A stretch of 64,000 nucleotides of DNA. Source: Phocaeicola vulgatus. Its GTDB lineage: Bacteria > Bacteroidota > Bacteroidia > Bacteroidales > Tannerellaceae. The translations under genes were made by a program, and so were the position numbers. Below the pieces are notes generated by a model. That model made no database searches, was not told the DNA's origin, and saw nothing but the letters and a program-made list of their open reading frames with translations. This document shows, piece by piece, positions 29,372-39,211 of this stretch (the stretch's first letter is position 1; each line of letters opens with the position of its first letter). The DNA lies in contig CP091733.1 in NCBI GenBank assembly GCA_022009975.1, positions 2,152,501 through 2,216,500 of the forward strand, written 5' to 3'.

Positions 29372-31315
29372 ATGAAAAAATATAAATTATTTTTCAGTCT
29401 GGCACTGGGGGCAATCCTGACTGGTAGCTTTGTCTCTTGCGACGACTTTGATGAAATCAACGAAAACCCGTCTATTGCCGGCATAAACGTTGTCCAACCC
29501 TATTATGCGTTGAACAATTCAATCATAGGCGCCCAACAGTCGCCACACGAAGCAGAACGTATCTTCGTCTATAACTGGGCAGGTGCAGCCCGTATTTCCG
29601 GTGAAAACAGCACCTTCTTAGCGACAGGACGTTATAGCGACAGCTTCAACCAGGATTATTTCAATTCCTATTTGACGCAATGGATTAAGAATGCGAGCTT
29701 GGCCATCACGTTGGCAGACGAGCGTGCCCCGGAGCTGACATCGGAAGAAGAAATCAACCTCAACAGCAACATCAAGGCTTTCGCCCGCATCTGGAGAGTC
29801 ACCATGATTGCCGAGTTTACCGACAACTTCGGTCCTTATCCGTTGGATGCCTTCAACGGCACGAACCCGACATTCAGCAGCGAGCAAGAGGTATATCATT
29901 TCATGCTGAACGAATTGAAAGAGGCGGCTGCCAACATCAATCTGTCGGTGAAAGTAAGCGATGCCGTGGCAAAGTGCGACCCTGCTTATGGTTACAATGC
30001 CGAAAAGTGGCTGAAATATGCCAACAGCATGCGTATGCGCATGGCAATGCGCCTCTCCGAAGTTGACGCAAGCACAGCCAAATCCCATTTCGAAGATGCT
30101 TGCAAAGGTGCGACCATCACTTCATTGGAGGATATGTTCGCCGTGCAAGAATATAATCAATGGAATGCTTGGGCGGGCGTGTACAGCCGTGGCTGGAATT
30201 ACATCACATTGACCTCTACGATGTCGAACATCTTGACGGGATTGGGTGGTATTCCTATCGCTGAACAACGCCCGGACTTGGCTCAATATGCGAAGCCGAT
30301 GAACTATTTGGGATTGAAGTTCGACCAGCATTATGCAGAATGTACGGACAACCCGACCAAACAATATTGGTTGGATGGCGTTCCTGAAAACTTGGACCCG
30401 CGTGCATTGAGGATTTATTGCCTTCCGAACGACGTGAACGCAAACAATTTCCAAGATTATGGTTCAACCGCAAACCACGCCAACTTCACATTGAAGGATG
30501 ACAGCGGCAATGACCTGGTTAAAATAGACGGGCAATTCACATGGAACTACTATCCTGCAGGAGCTCGTTCGGCATGGTCGCCCAAGTTTGCAAAGAACTC
30601 GCCGGTTGCCGGTGCTTATCCGTATGTCTTGCCGGTATTGTCAAAACCGTATGTGGACTGCTCGGGCAAGAGGATTTGGTTTGCTCCTTGGGAAACTTAC
30701 TTCCTGTTAGCAGAAGCTGCGCTTTATGGTTGGAACGTAGGCACAACGGCAGAAACTGCCTACGAAAACGGTGTGGGCATCAGCTTTGAAAGCTTTGGCG
30801 TAAGCCAGTTCTTGGAGGCTTACCTGAACTCTACCGAATACAACCGCATCGGCTGCTCTGTCAAGTTCACACATACGACAGAACCGGCAAGCTTCACGGC
30901 AGACTATGTAAACGGTTACACCAACGCTCCTGCTACCGTGGCTTACCAATATCCGGACGCGAACAAGGCTCTTTACAAAGGAAAGAAACTGAACGACCAG
31001 CTGACGAAGGTCATCACTCAAAAATACATTGCCCAGACTCCTTACGGGGCATTGGAAATGTGGAACGACCATCGCCGCTTAGGTTTGCCTTTCTTCGATA
31101 TCCCGAACAACGAAACCGTACTTACCGGTTCGGATATGGAAAATACATGGACATCCACGACTTACATGACGGGGCAGACAAGCCAAGTGTTCCCGCAACG
31201 CTTGCGTTATCCGTCAAGCTTGAAGAATGCCGACCCTGAAGGTTATGCAAAAGCTCTTGGTTTGTTGGGCGGAAATGACAACACAGTGACTCCGTTGTGG
31301 TGGGCTATCCACTAA
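29372..31315 (+). CDS. SusD/RagB-family outer-membrane lipoprotein
   Basis: 647 residues, longer than the first SusD here (492). Lipid Cys 23 in GSFVSC, then DDFDEINENPS, which parallels the mature start of the other copy and points to the SusD-like_2 type. Conserved KWLKYANSMRMRMAMRLSEVD, WFAPWETYFLLAEAALYGW and LEMWNDHRRLGLPFF are visible. It forms a two-gene unit with the SusC gene upstream. No carbohydrate-active enzyme lies nearby. Confidence 0.92.
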   Translation: MKKYKLFFSLALGAILTGSFVSCDDFDEINENPSIAGINVVQPYYALNNSIIGAQQSPHEAERIFVYNWAGAARISGENSTFLATGRYSDSFNQDYFNSYLTQWIKNASLAITLADERAPELTSEEEINLNSNIKAFARIWRVTMIAEFTDNFGPYPLDAFNGTNPTFSSEQEVYHFMLNELKEAAANINLSVKVSDAVAKCDPAYGYNAEKWLKYANSMRMRMAMRLSEVDASTAKSHFEDACKGATITSLEDMFAVQEYNQWNAWAGVYSRGWNYITLTSTMSNILTGLGGIPIAEQRPDLAQYAKPMNYLGLKFDQHYAECTDNPTKQYWLDGVPENLDPRALRIYCLPNDVNANNFQDYGSTANHANFTLKDDSGNDLVKIDGQFTWNYYPAGARSAWSPKFAKNSPVAGAYPYVLPVLSKPYVDCSGKRIWFAPWETYFLLAEAALYGWNVGTTAETAYENGVGISFESFGVSQFLEAYLNSTEYNRIGCSVKFTHTTEPASFTADYVNGYTNAPATVAYQYPDANKALYKGKKLNDQLTKVITQKYIAQTPYGALEMWNDHRRLGLPFFDIPNNETVLTGSDMENTWTSTTYMTGQTSQVFPQRLRYPSSLKNADPEGYAKALGLLGGNDNTVTPLWWAIH

Positions 31316-31335
31316 TGGCGAGAGCCTAATGGCTT

Positions 31336-31414
31336 AGCGGTTCATACAGTTGGTACTTACGACCCTCTCTGTTATCTCTTATGTCGTGAGTATTGACTGT
31401 GTGGACCGCTTTTA
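31336..31414 (+). terminator. Terminator of the second SusC/SusD operon
   Basis: Imperfect long arms AGCGGTTCATACAGT (31336-31350) and ACTGTGTGGACCGCT (31396-31410) followed by TTTT. It lies between the convergent SusD and MscS-type genes. Confidence 0.55.
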
Positions 31415-31500
31415 GTTGATAAATTGTTTTTCGCTTTCATCGGCGTTGCCATATTATTTGCTGAAAGAGGTAGTGGGAGTCACGTGCCCTCCATTATAGT

Positions 31501-32679
31501 TTAGCTATGGATACTCCGGTTCATGCGTTCTAAATCCAGGCTGGAAGGCTTTTGGTAAACCCGTAGTCCAAAGGTGCCGATGACGGCAAACAGGTGTTCA
31601 AAGACCTTGGCCTGCAGGCGTTCATAGGGAATCCAGTCCTTATCTGTCGAGAAGAAGTAGAGTTCGACCGGTAGTCCTTCGGGCAGGGGCTGCAACTGGC
31701 GGACCATCAGTGTCATTCCGGTATTCACTTCCTGCAGGCTCTGCAAGTAGTGCTCGATGTAATGGCAGAATACATGGAGATTGACGATTTGGCCATCGGC
31801 CTTTTCCGCTTCGCTGATCCAGCCTTGTGCGGCGAAATAGTCCACTTCATCGACTGTACAAAAGCGGATAGAGTTCATATCAATGTGAAGCGACCGTTTG
31901 ATGCGCCTACCACCGCTTTCGCGCATGCCACGCCAGTTCTGGAAGGAATCGCTGACCAAGGCGTATGGCGGAATCGTTGTTATCGTTTTATCCCAGTTTT
32001 GTACCTTGACCGTATTCAAGGTGACTTCCTGCACGACACCGTCTGCTCCATACTTCGGCATTGAAATCCAGTCGCCCGGACGAAGCATATCATAGGCACT
32101 TAGTTGCACGCCAGCCACCAGTCCCATGATCGTGTCTTTAAACACCAACATCAAGATAGCCGCCGAAGCACCTAAGCCGGTGAGCAGTCGGCTTGGATCT
32201 TTATCCAGCAACAAACTAAAGATAATGATAGCTCCGATTCCAATCACAACCATTTTCATCATCTGATAAACCCCTTTCAGCGGACGGTCTTTCAGTTTGT
32301 CGCTCCGGTTCGACAATTCGTAAAGCGAAGAAATGACAGCATTAATCAACCGCACCGTGACCACCACAATATAAATCTGCAAGAACATCAGCAGATAAGA
32401 TAATAATGGCGACAGCGGCGGAAAGGCAAGGGGAAGCAACAGATATATGACAATCGGCGGAATCAGATGACAAGCATTGTTAAGCACCTTATCGTTCAGC
32501 AAATAATCATCCCATTCAATCTTGGTCTTGCGGACAATTTTCCGGATTATCGGAATAATTCCCCGGCGGCAAACATAATCGAGTATAAATGCGATTATCA
32601 AGATTGCTACCACTGTTACTATCTGCTGCATGACAGCATGAATTCCCCAATCTAACCATTTGTTTGATATTTCCATCAT
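31501..32679 (-). CDS. MscS-family mechanosensitive channel (YbdG/MscM-like)
   Basis: 392 residues. Hydrophobic helices at about 15-35, 70-105 and 135-165 are followed by the MscS pore-lining helix and beta domain: LGASAAILMLVFKDTIMGLV, then RPGDWISMPKYGADGVV and VQNWDKTITTIPPYALVSDSF. These are typical of the YbdG branch. It would release solutes under osmotic downshock in the inner membrane. Translation may start at the second ATG (32676). A -7-like TAAATTTG is at 32704-32697. It is a single gene. Confidence 0.9.
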   Translation of the reverse strand: MMEISNKWLDWGIHAVMQQIVTVVAILIIAFILDYVCRRGIIPIIRKIVRKTKIEWDDYLLNDKVLNNACHLIPPIVIYLLLPLAFPPLSPLLSYLLMFLQIYIVVVTVRLINAVISSLYELSNRSDKLKDRPLKGVYQMMKMVVIGIGAIIIFSLLLDKDPSRLLTGLGASAAILMLVFKDTIMGLVAGVQLSAYDMLRPGDWISMPKYGADGVVQEVTLNTVKVQNWDKTITTIPPYALVSDSFQNWRGMRESGGRRIKRSLHIDMNSIRFCTVDEVDYFAAQGWISEAEKADGQIVNLHVFCHYIEHYLQSLQEVNTGMTLMVRQLQPLPEGLPVELYFFSTDKDWIPYERLQAKVFEHLFAVIGTFGLRVYQKPSSLDLERMNRSIHS

Positions 32680-32821
32680 CGTTTTCCTTTTTCCGACAAA
32701 TTTATCATAAATACTGATTCAATCGTCAACATCGGGACTTAAAATAAAAAAAAGGGAAGGGTTTCGTGTTAAAAAACGAAATCAGCAAGCTACATAATAC
32801 AACTTGCTGATTTTCATAGAG

Positions 32822-32894
32822 AGCGGCAAACGGGACTCGAACCCGCGACCCTTAGCTTGGGAAGCTAATGCTCTACCAACTGAGCTACTGCCGC
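32822..32894 (-). tRNA. tRNA-Gly (anticodon CCC)
   Basis: 73-nt cloverleaf on the reverse strand: acceptor GCGGCAG with TTGCCGC, D-arm GCTCAGTTGGTAGAGC, anticodon stem TTAGC/GCTAA with loop TTCCCAA (CCC), T-arm GGGTTCGAGTCCC. It lies between the MscS-type gene and argB, divergent from argB. Confidence 0.93.
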
Positions 32895-32933
32895 ATTGCG
32901 AGTGCAAATATAACAATATCTTTCTTTTTTTCT

Positions 32934-32941
32934 TAACTTTG
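32934..32941 (+). promoter_or_regulatory. -7 box of the argB unit
   Basis: TAACTTTG, 30 bases before the argB ATG. No good -33 TTTG is present at the usual distance. No ARG-box-like operator could be recognised by eye. Confidence 0.45.
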
Positions 32942-32970
32942 GCGCAAAATATTTCATAAATTAATTCATC

Positions 32971-33738
32971 ATGGAAAAATTAACCCTTATCAAAGTCGGC
33001 GGTAAAATCGTCGAAGAGGCTGATACTCTGAAACATCTATTACATGATTTTGCTGCCATAGAAGGCTACAAAGTATTGGTTCACGGAGGCGGACGATCAG
33101 CTACCAAAATCGCATCACAATTGGGAATTGAAAGCAAAATGGTCAATGGAAGACGGATTACAGATGCCGATATGCTTCATGTCGTAACAATGGTCTATGG
33201 CGGTTTGGTCAATAAAAACATTGTCGCAGGATTGCAAGCGTTGGATGTCAATGCACTCGGACTGACAGGAGCGGACATGAACATCATGCGTTCGGAAAAA
33301 AGACCGGTGGCAGAGGTGGACTATGGATTCGTAGGAGACGTAAAAGAGGTGAATGCCGACCTGCTCGCAACACTGATCAAGCAGGGAATTGTCCCGGTCT
33401 TGGCTCCTCTTACTCATGATAAGAAAGGGAACATGCTCAACACCAATGCCGACACCATCGCGGGAGAGGCGGCTAAAGCGTTGGCAAAGCATTTTGATGT
33501 GACCTTGATGTTCTGCTTCGAGAAAAAAGGAGTCCTGCTGGACGAGAATGATGACAACAGCGTCATTCCCGAATTGAGCCGGGAAGAGTTCCAACACTAT
33601 GTAGAAGAGGGAGTCATCCAAGGCGGCATGATTCCAAAACTCGAAAATGCTTTCCAAGCCATTGATGCCGGCGTAAAAGAGGTCATCATTACCAAAGCTT
33701 CGGAAATAGAGAAAGGCAACGGGACACACATTGCTTGA
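32971..33738 (+). CDS. argB: Acetylglutamate kinase
   Basis: 255 residues, the family length. It phosphorylates N-acetylglutamate in arginine synthesis in the cytoplasm. Visible blocks: LIKVGGKIVEE near the N-terminus (nucleotide binding), VLVHGGGRSATKIASQLG (substrate loop), NTNADTIAGEAAKALAKH and GGMIPKLENAFQAIDAG at the C-terminus. It stands apart from other arg genes and is followed 12 bases later by a ModF-like ATPase gene, so the two may be co-transcribed. Confidence 0.94.
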   Translation: MEKLTLIKVGGKIVEEADTLKHLLHDFAAIEGYKVLVHGGGRSATKIASQLGIESKMVNGRRITDADMLHVVTMVYGGLVNKNIVAGLQALDVNALGLTGADMNIMRSEKRPVAEVDYGFVGDVKEVNADLLATLIKQGIVPVLAPLTHDKKGNMLNTNADTIAGEAAKALAKHFDVTLMFCFEKKGVLLDENDDNSVIPELSREEFQHYVEEGVIQGGMIPKLENAFQAIDAGVKEVIITKASEIEKGNGTHIA

Positions 33739-33750
33739 GAACTTATAAAC

Positions 33751-35186
33751 ATGGAAAGAGAAATTGCACACATTCGGAACGTAGTCACCCGCTTGCCGGA
33801 ACTACGTTTCAAACAACCTGTAGAATGGATTATCAAGGAAGGTGAACAATGGGCGGTAATCGGACCGAATGGAGGAGGAAAGACTCTGTTGGCGGATATC
33901 CTGCAACGCAAATTCGCCTTCAAAGAGGGAGAAGTCACCTTCGGGATGGAGGGGAAAGTAAGTGAAATCATCCAAAGCATAGCCTTCAAAGACATCTATT
34001 CCTTGGCGGACTGCCGGAACAGCTATTACCAACAACGATGGCACGCCACGGAAGCGGACGAAATGCCCACCGTAGAAGAGACGCTCAAAGGATTGCCTGA
34101 TTTCCATGAAATCTTCCACTATTTTGGCATTGAAAATCTGCTGCACAAGAAAATCATCTTCCTCTCCAGCGGCGAATTGAGGAAGTTCCTCATCATCCGC
34201 ACCCTGCTTTATCGTCCGAAAATCCTAATCCTGGACAATCCTTTTATTGGGCTGGATGCCCCTTCCAGAACGGTTTTGGTTGATATGCTCCAACAACTAT
34301 CCCATTTACACGGAGTCCAAATTGTCCTGCTCCTCTCCAATCCTGCAGACATCCCGGAGATGATTACCCATATTCTCCCGGTAGCAGGCAAAGAGTGCCT
34401 CCCTCCGGTGAGCCGGGAAACATTCCTCCGTGACACCGCACTCATCCAACAGCTTTTCCCTGAACAAAAGCGAAACGGCATAGAGTTGCCTGTCTCACCG
34501 GACAAACAACCGTCCACCCACCATGTGACTTTCGAATGGAACACGTTTGTATCCGGTACGGGGAAAGGACTATCCTAAAAGATTTGGACTGGGAAGTCCT
34601 GAACGGGGAAAAATGGGCGTTGTTCGGTCCTAACGGTTCTGGCAAATCCACCCTGCTGAGCCTTGTCTATGCAGACAACCCGCAGTCGTATGCCAACACT
34701 CTTTACCTGTTCGACAAGAAGAGGGGTTCGGGCGAAAGTATTTGGGACATCAAGAAGCGAATCGGCTATGTCTCTCCGGAGATGCACCTTTACTACATGG
34801 AAAATGTCCCGACATTAAGCATAGTCGGTTCCGGCTATTTCGATTCCATCGGGCTTTTCCGCAAATGCAACGATAAACAGGAGGAAGGAGCTTTGCAATG
34901 GATGAAGCTTTTCGGCATCGACCATTTGAAAGAGCGTTCATTCCTGACCTTGTCATCGGGCGAGCAGCGTTTGGCTTTGCTCGCGAGGGCATTCGTCAAG
35001 GATCCGGACTTAATCATATTGGACGAACCTTTACATGGATTGGACATCAGCAACAAGACAAGAGCTGCCGCCATCATCGAACAATTCTGTTCCCGTCCGG
35101 GAAAGACTTTGATTTATGTCACTCACTATCCACATGAACTTCCGTCCTGTGTGGACAAACAGTACACTCTTCCATTCTCCAACTGA
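33751..35186 (+). CDS. ModF/PhrA-like twin ABC ATPase (one frameshift)
   Basis: About 478 residues when joined. There are two ABC ATPase domains in one chain. The first has Walker A GPNGGGKT and signature [16 protein letters not shown] followed by ILILDNP. The second has [24 protein letters not shown] and [12 protein letters not shown]. The frame breaks at 34535-34536, where GAATGG should probably be GAAATGG, giving the joined [13 protein letters not shown]. Proteins of this layout resemble E. coli ModF, a soluble ATPase linked to molybdate transport by name only; no mod genes are seen here. The 3' end overlaps the convergent acetyltransferase gene by 61 bases. Confidence 0.82.
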
Positions 35187-35725
35187 TATGTCTGTCCGCT
35201 TTCCGGGCAGACAGCCCGGTTGGAGGTGACGAAGTCCAATTTGCAACCCCGTTCGCTTACCCATCCTACTTGGCGGGAAGGATTGCCGACAACCAAAGCA
35301 TAAGGCAAAACATCTTTGGTGACAACCGCTCCCGCTCCTATCAAAGCGAATTCCCCTATCGTATGCCCGCAGACAACCGTCGCATTCGCTCCTATCGTAG
35401 CCCCGCGCTTCACCAAGGTCTGTTTAAATTCATGTTTCCGGGAGATAAAACTCCTTGGATTGGTTACATTCGTAAAGACACAACTGGGTCCCAAAAAGAC
35501 ATCATCTTCACAAACGACACCGGTATAGACGGAAACATTGTTCTGTATCTTTACCCGGTCACCTAAGCAGACGCCGGGCGAAACAACCACATTCTGACCG
35601 ATATTGCACTCCTTTCCGATGGTACAACCAGACATGATATGGGAGAAATGCCATATACGAGTGCCTGCTCCTATCTGACAACCTGCATCGACCACGGCTG
35701 TCGCATGTATTTCCACCTCATTCAT
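35126..35725 (-). CDS. Left-handed beta-helix sugar N-acetyltransferase (WbpD/WlbB-like)
   Basis: 199 residues. Imperfect hexapeptide repeats run through most of the protein ([77 protein letters not shown]). The [18 protein letters not shown] and [14 protein letters not shown] blocks match enzymes that acetylate UDP-3-amino sugar uronates for surface polysaccharide. Its start lies one base after the stop of the RsmI-like gene upstream in transcription, so the two form an operon. Other polysaccharide genes are not next to it. Confidence 0.85.
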   Translation of the reverse strand: MNEVEIHATAVVDAGCQIGAGTRIWHFSHIMSGCTIGKECNIGQNVVVSPGVCLGDRVKIQNNVSVYTGVVCEDDVFLGPSCVFTNVTNPRSFISRKHEFKQTLVKRGATIGANATVVCGHTIGEFALIGAGAVVTKDVLPYALVVGNPSRQVGWVSERGCKLDFVTSNRAVCPESGQTYQLENGRVYCLSTQDGSSCG

Positions 35726-35726
35726 T

Positions 35727-36436
35727 TTATTTATATATTAAAAAGATAGTCGGTTTCTTTGACAAATCGGGCAACTTCCCTGCCCACTCTTTCACCGGAC
35801 GGGTCTGGATGAACTCATCCTCACAAGTGATGTCCGAAGCAATGCACAATTTGGTGGATGGGCGGCAGGTCTTATCAACTCCTCCACCAACTTCGCATTG
35901 CGGTAAGGAGTCTCTATAAAGAGCTGCGTCTGGTTCTCCGAATAGATGCGCCCCTCCAATTTCTTGATGGTGTTGGTTCGCTCCGCTGCATCAATAGGCA
36001 AATAGCCATGAAAGGCGAAACTCTGCCCGTTAAAACCGGAAGCCATCACGGACAGGATGATGGAAGAGGGACCCACCAACGGAACTACCGGATATCTCTT
36101 CCTTTGTGCGATTGCCACGACATCGGCTCCCGGATCCGCAACAGCAGGACAGCCGGCTTCCGAGATAACGCCAACCGACTCCCCTTTTGCCAAAGGAGCC
36201 AAATAACCGGCAACCATCTCCGGAGAAGTATGTTTGTTCAATTCATAAAAGGTCAAATCGTCTATCACAATCGCCGGTTCCACTTTTTTCAAGAAGCGAC
36301 GGGCAGTCCGCACATTTTCAACAATGAAATGTTTGATTCCCAATATAATTTCACGGTTATACTCCGGCAAGACCCTGCGATGTTCCGTATCGCCTAAAGT
36401 AACCGGTATAAGAAATAGAGATGCTTGCATAATCAT
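35727..36436 (-). CDS. RsmI-like SAM-dependent methyltransferase (tetrapyrrole methylase fold, one frameshift)
   Basis: About 236 residues when joined. [20 protein letters not shown] and [20 protein letters not shown] are the SAM-binding blocks of the family that includes RsmI, which methylates 16S rRNA. The short Bacteroidota version keeps these. One A is missing near 35870, so the written frame ends [11 protein letters not shown]. The corrected frame continues [20 protein letters not shown] and ends with FLIYK at the stop 35727-35729, one base before the acetyltransferase ATG. The start is [11 protein letters not shown] (36436) or the ATG two codons later. True rRNA activity is not shown. 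Confidence 0.8.
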
Positions 36437-36454
36437 AAATTTCTGCAAAATTAC

Positions 36455-36462
36455 TACTTTTG
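36455..36462 (+). promoter_or_regulatory. -7 box of the tex-ybaK operon
   Basis: TACTTTTG, about 30 bases before the tex ATG. The -33 region is poor. It lies in the short gap between divergent genes. Confidence 0.45.
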
Positions 36463-36493
36463 TTCATAAGAAAACAACGAGTAAAATAAAAAT

Positions 36494-38624
36494 ATGACAA
36501 TAGCTTATTCTACACTGGTTTCTGACAGTTTGCATATCCCAGAGAAACAGGTCAGGCAGACAATTGATTTATTGGAATCGGGCGCTACCATCCCTTTTAT
36601 CAGCCGATATAGAAAAGAGGCGACGGAAGGACTGGACGAAGTGCAAATCGCAGACATCAAGAATTGCTTGGAGAAATTTCAATCCTTGGCATCCCGGAAA
36701 GAGTTTGTCTGCAATGCCATTGACAAAGCTGGCAAACTGACAGAGGAGCTGAAACAAAGATTGGATAATTCATGGGACAGTGATGAGATTGAAGATATCT
36801 ATTTGCCTTACAAGGCGAAAAGAGCGACTCGCGCGGAGATGGCCCGAAAGAATGGATTGGAGCCTTTGGCGAAGATTTTATTGGCTCAAAACCGTTCTTC
36901 CCTCAAAGGCATCGCAGATTCTTTCGTCAAAAACGAAGTGAAGACGGAGAAAGCGGCATTGCAAGGGGCACGGGATATCATTGCCGAATGGGCCAATGAG
37001 AACGAAAGGGTGCGCAACACGGTACGCAGGGCCTATAAACAGGCAATTATCTCCTCTGCTGTCGTTTCCGGAAAGGAGGAAGAGGGCAATAAATACGCCA
37101 ATTACTTCCAGTTCCAGGAGAAGTTGTCCCGCTGCCAATCGCATCGCATATTGGCCATGTTGCGAGGCAAAGAGGAGGGCATCTTGCGCATCAGCATTCT
37201 TCCGGCAAATGAAGAGTCTTGCTTGGACGCACTTTACAGGATTTATCACAAACAGGACAATGATTGTTGGCAGGAAGTGCAAACCGCCATTGACGATGCC
37301 TATAAACGTTTACTGAGGCCTTCGATAGAATCGGAGTCTTTGCGCGACAGCAAACTAAAAGCGGACGAGGAGGCCATCAAGGTTTTTGCAGCCAACTTAC
37401 GCCAACTATTATTGGCTCCTCCTTTGGGGCAATGCCGTGTATTAGGTATCGACCCGGGATTCCGGACAGGTTGTAAAGTTGTCTGCTTGGACGACCAAGG
37501 GAATCTATTGCATAATGAAACGATATATCCGCATCCGCCCAAGAACGAAAAGAGACAGGCGGCTTTGAAAATACAACATTTGGTTGAGGCTTACAGCATC
37601 GATGCCATCTCCATAGGAAACGGGACTGCCAGCAGGGAAACGGAACTGTTCATCACCAATATCCGTTATTCCCGCCCCGTGAAGGTGTTTGTGGTGAGCG
37701 AGGACGGAGCCTCTATCTATTCCGCTTCTGCTTTAGCACGGGCAGAGTTTCCACAATATGATGTGACAGTACGTGGAGCTGTAAGCATTGGACGCAGATT
37801 GATGGATCCTTTGGCGGAACTGGTAAAAATAGACCCGAAGAGTATCGGAGTCGGCCAATACCAACATGCCGTGGACCAAACTTTACTGAAAAAGAGCCTT
37901 GACCAAACGGTTGAGAGTTGCGTAAACAATGTGGGAGTCAATGTTAATACTGCCAGCAAAGAGTTATTGGCGTATGTGTCGGGGGTCGGGCCATCTTTAG
38001 CCACCAACATCGTCCATTACCGGGCAGAGAACGGGCCGTTCAAAAGCAGGTCTGATTTGAAGCGTGTTCCCCGTTTAGGTGAAAAGGCTTTTGAACAGTG
38101 TGCCGGTTTCTTACGCATCCAGGGAGGTGAAAACCCGTTGGACAATTCTGCCGTCCATCCCGAACGATATGCGATAGTAAGGCAAATGGCCAAAGATTTG
38201 AATTGCTCCATCGAGGATTTGATACGGAACAAAGGGTTGAAGCTGCAACTTGATTTGAAGAAATACATGAGCCAGTCGGTCGGAATGCCCACCTTGCAGG
38301 ATATCATGAAAGAGTTGGACAAACCCGGTCGGGACCCACGGAATAAAATTGAAGAATTCAGTTTCAACCAAGACATCCATACATTGGAAGATGTACAGGA
38401 GGGAATGGTGCTCCCCGGCATAGTTACCAACATCACCAACTTCGGGTGTTTTGTGGATATCGGCATCAAGGAGAATGGATTGGTGCATATATCTGAAATG
38501 AGTGACCACTTCATTAATAATCCGGCTGAAGTGGTTTCTATCCACCAACACATCCAAGTGCGCATATTACAAGTAGATAAAGAATAAAAGGATACAACTA
38601 TCAATGAAAGGGATTGAAAAATGA
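36494..38624 (+). CDS. tex: Tex family RNA-binding protein (C-terminal frameshift)
   Basis: About 709 residues when joined. An N-terminal helical Tex domain (IPEKQVRQTIDLLESGATIPFISRYRKEATEGLDE), a YqgF/RNase H-like domain (VLGIDPGFRTGCKVVCLD), a helix-hairpin-helix part (NVGVNVNTASKELLAYVSGVG) and a C-terminal S1 domain (LPGIVTNITNFGCFVDIGIKENGLVHISEM). One extra A in AAA at 38579-38581 gives an early stop. Without it the tail reads DKNKRIQLSMKGIEK and stops at 38622-38624, overlapping the ybaK start (38621) as ATGA. That overlap argues strongly that the extra base is an error. Tex is linked to transcription and RNA quality; its exact role is unclear. Confidence 0.9.
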
Positions 38625-39106
38625 AAGAGAAAATCAATAAGACAAATGTCGCCCGTTTGCTGGACAAAGCCAAAGTCGCTTACGAGCTGGTTCCCTATGA
38701 AGTGGACGAGAACGATTTGAGTGCGACCCATGTGGCAGAGCAATTAGGTGAAAACATCGAACAGGTATTCAAGACATTGGTGTTAAGAGGCGACAAAAGC
38801 GGCTATTTCGTTTGCGTAGTCCCTGGAGACACGGAGGTGAATCTGAAAAAAGCGGCGAAAGTTTCCGGGAACAAGAGTTGCGAAATGATTCATGTAAAGG
38901 AGTTATTGCCATTGACTGGATACATCCGTGGAGGTTGCTCGCCCATCGGCATGAAAAAACATTTCCCCACTTATATCCATCAGAGCGCGGAGCAGTTTGA
39001 CCATATTTATGTCAGTGCGGGACAACGTGGATTACAAGTCCGCATCGCTCCGGCAGACTTGATTCGTGAAGCAAGGGCGGAAGTTGCCGACCTGCTTTCT
39101 CTTTAA
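38621..39106 (+). CDS. ybaK: Cys-tRNA(Pro)/Cys-tRNA(Cys) deacylase, YbaK/EbsC type
   Basis: 161 residues. Removes cysteine wrongly loaded on tRNA-Pro. Conserved ATHVAEQLG, QVFKTLVLRGDKSG, CVVPGDTEVNLKKAAKVSG, HVKELLPLTGYIRGGCSPIGMKK and FDHIYVSAGQRGLQV are the YbaK pattern, with the catalytic-type Lys in FKTLV. It is translationally coupled to tex through a 4-base overlap and followed by a repeat-hairpin that could end the transcript. Confidence 0.92.
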   Translation: MKEKINKTNVARLLDKAKVAYELVPYEVDENDLSATHVAEQLGENIEQVFKTLVLRGDKSGYFVCVVPGDTEVNLKKAAKVSGNKSCEMIHVKELLPLTGYIRGGCSPIGMKKHFPTYIHQSAEQFDHIYVSAGQRGLQVRIAPADLIREARAEVADLLSL

Positions 39107-39152
39107 AACAAAAGTTAGCGTTTAAACGGTATTATAACAGCATTAAAACAGC

Positions 39153-39198
39153 GGTGTGTCAGAATCAGGAATCACAGTTTTGCTAATTCCGACACACC
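39153..39198. terminator. GGTGTGTCA hairpin between convergent ybaK and ThuA-like genes
   Basis: Arms GGTGTGTCAGAATC and the near-complement ATTCCGACACACC, with TTTTGCTAAT in between, the same words as at 24920-25038. Preceded by GTTTAAAC and GCATTAAAACAGC units (39119-39151). Likely works as a two-way terminator. Confidence 0.55.
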
Positions 39199-39211
39199 AC
39201 ATTGGAAAATA

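Noticed and set aside
31501..32894. tRNA-Gly as an integration site for the island
   Set aside because: No duplicated tRNA 3' end or integrase was found within the window; the island is bounded by the map repeat instead.
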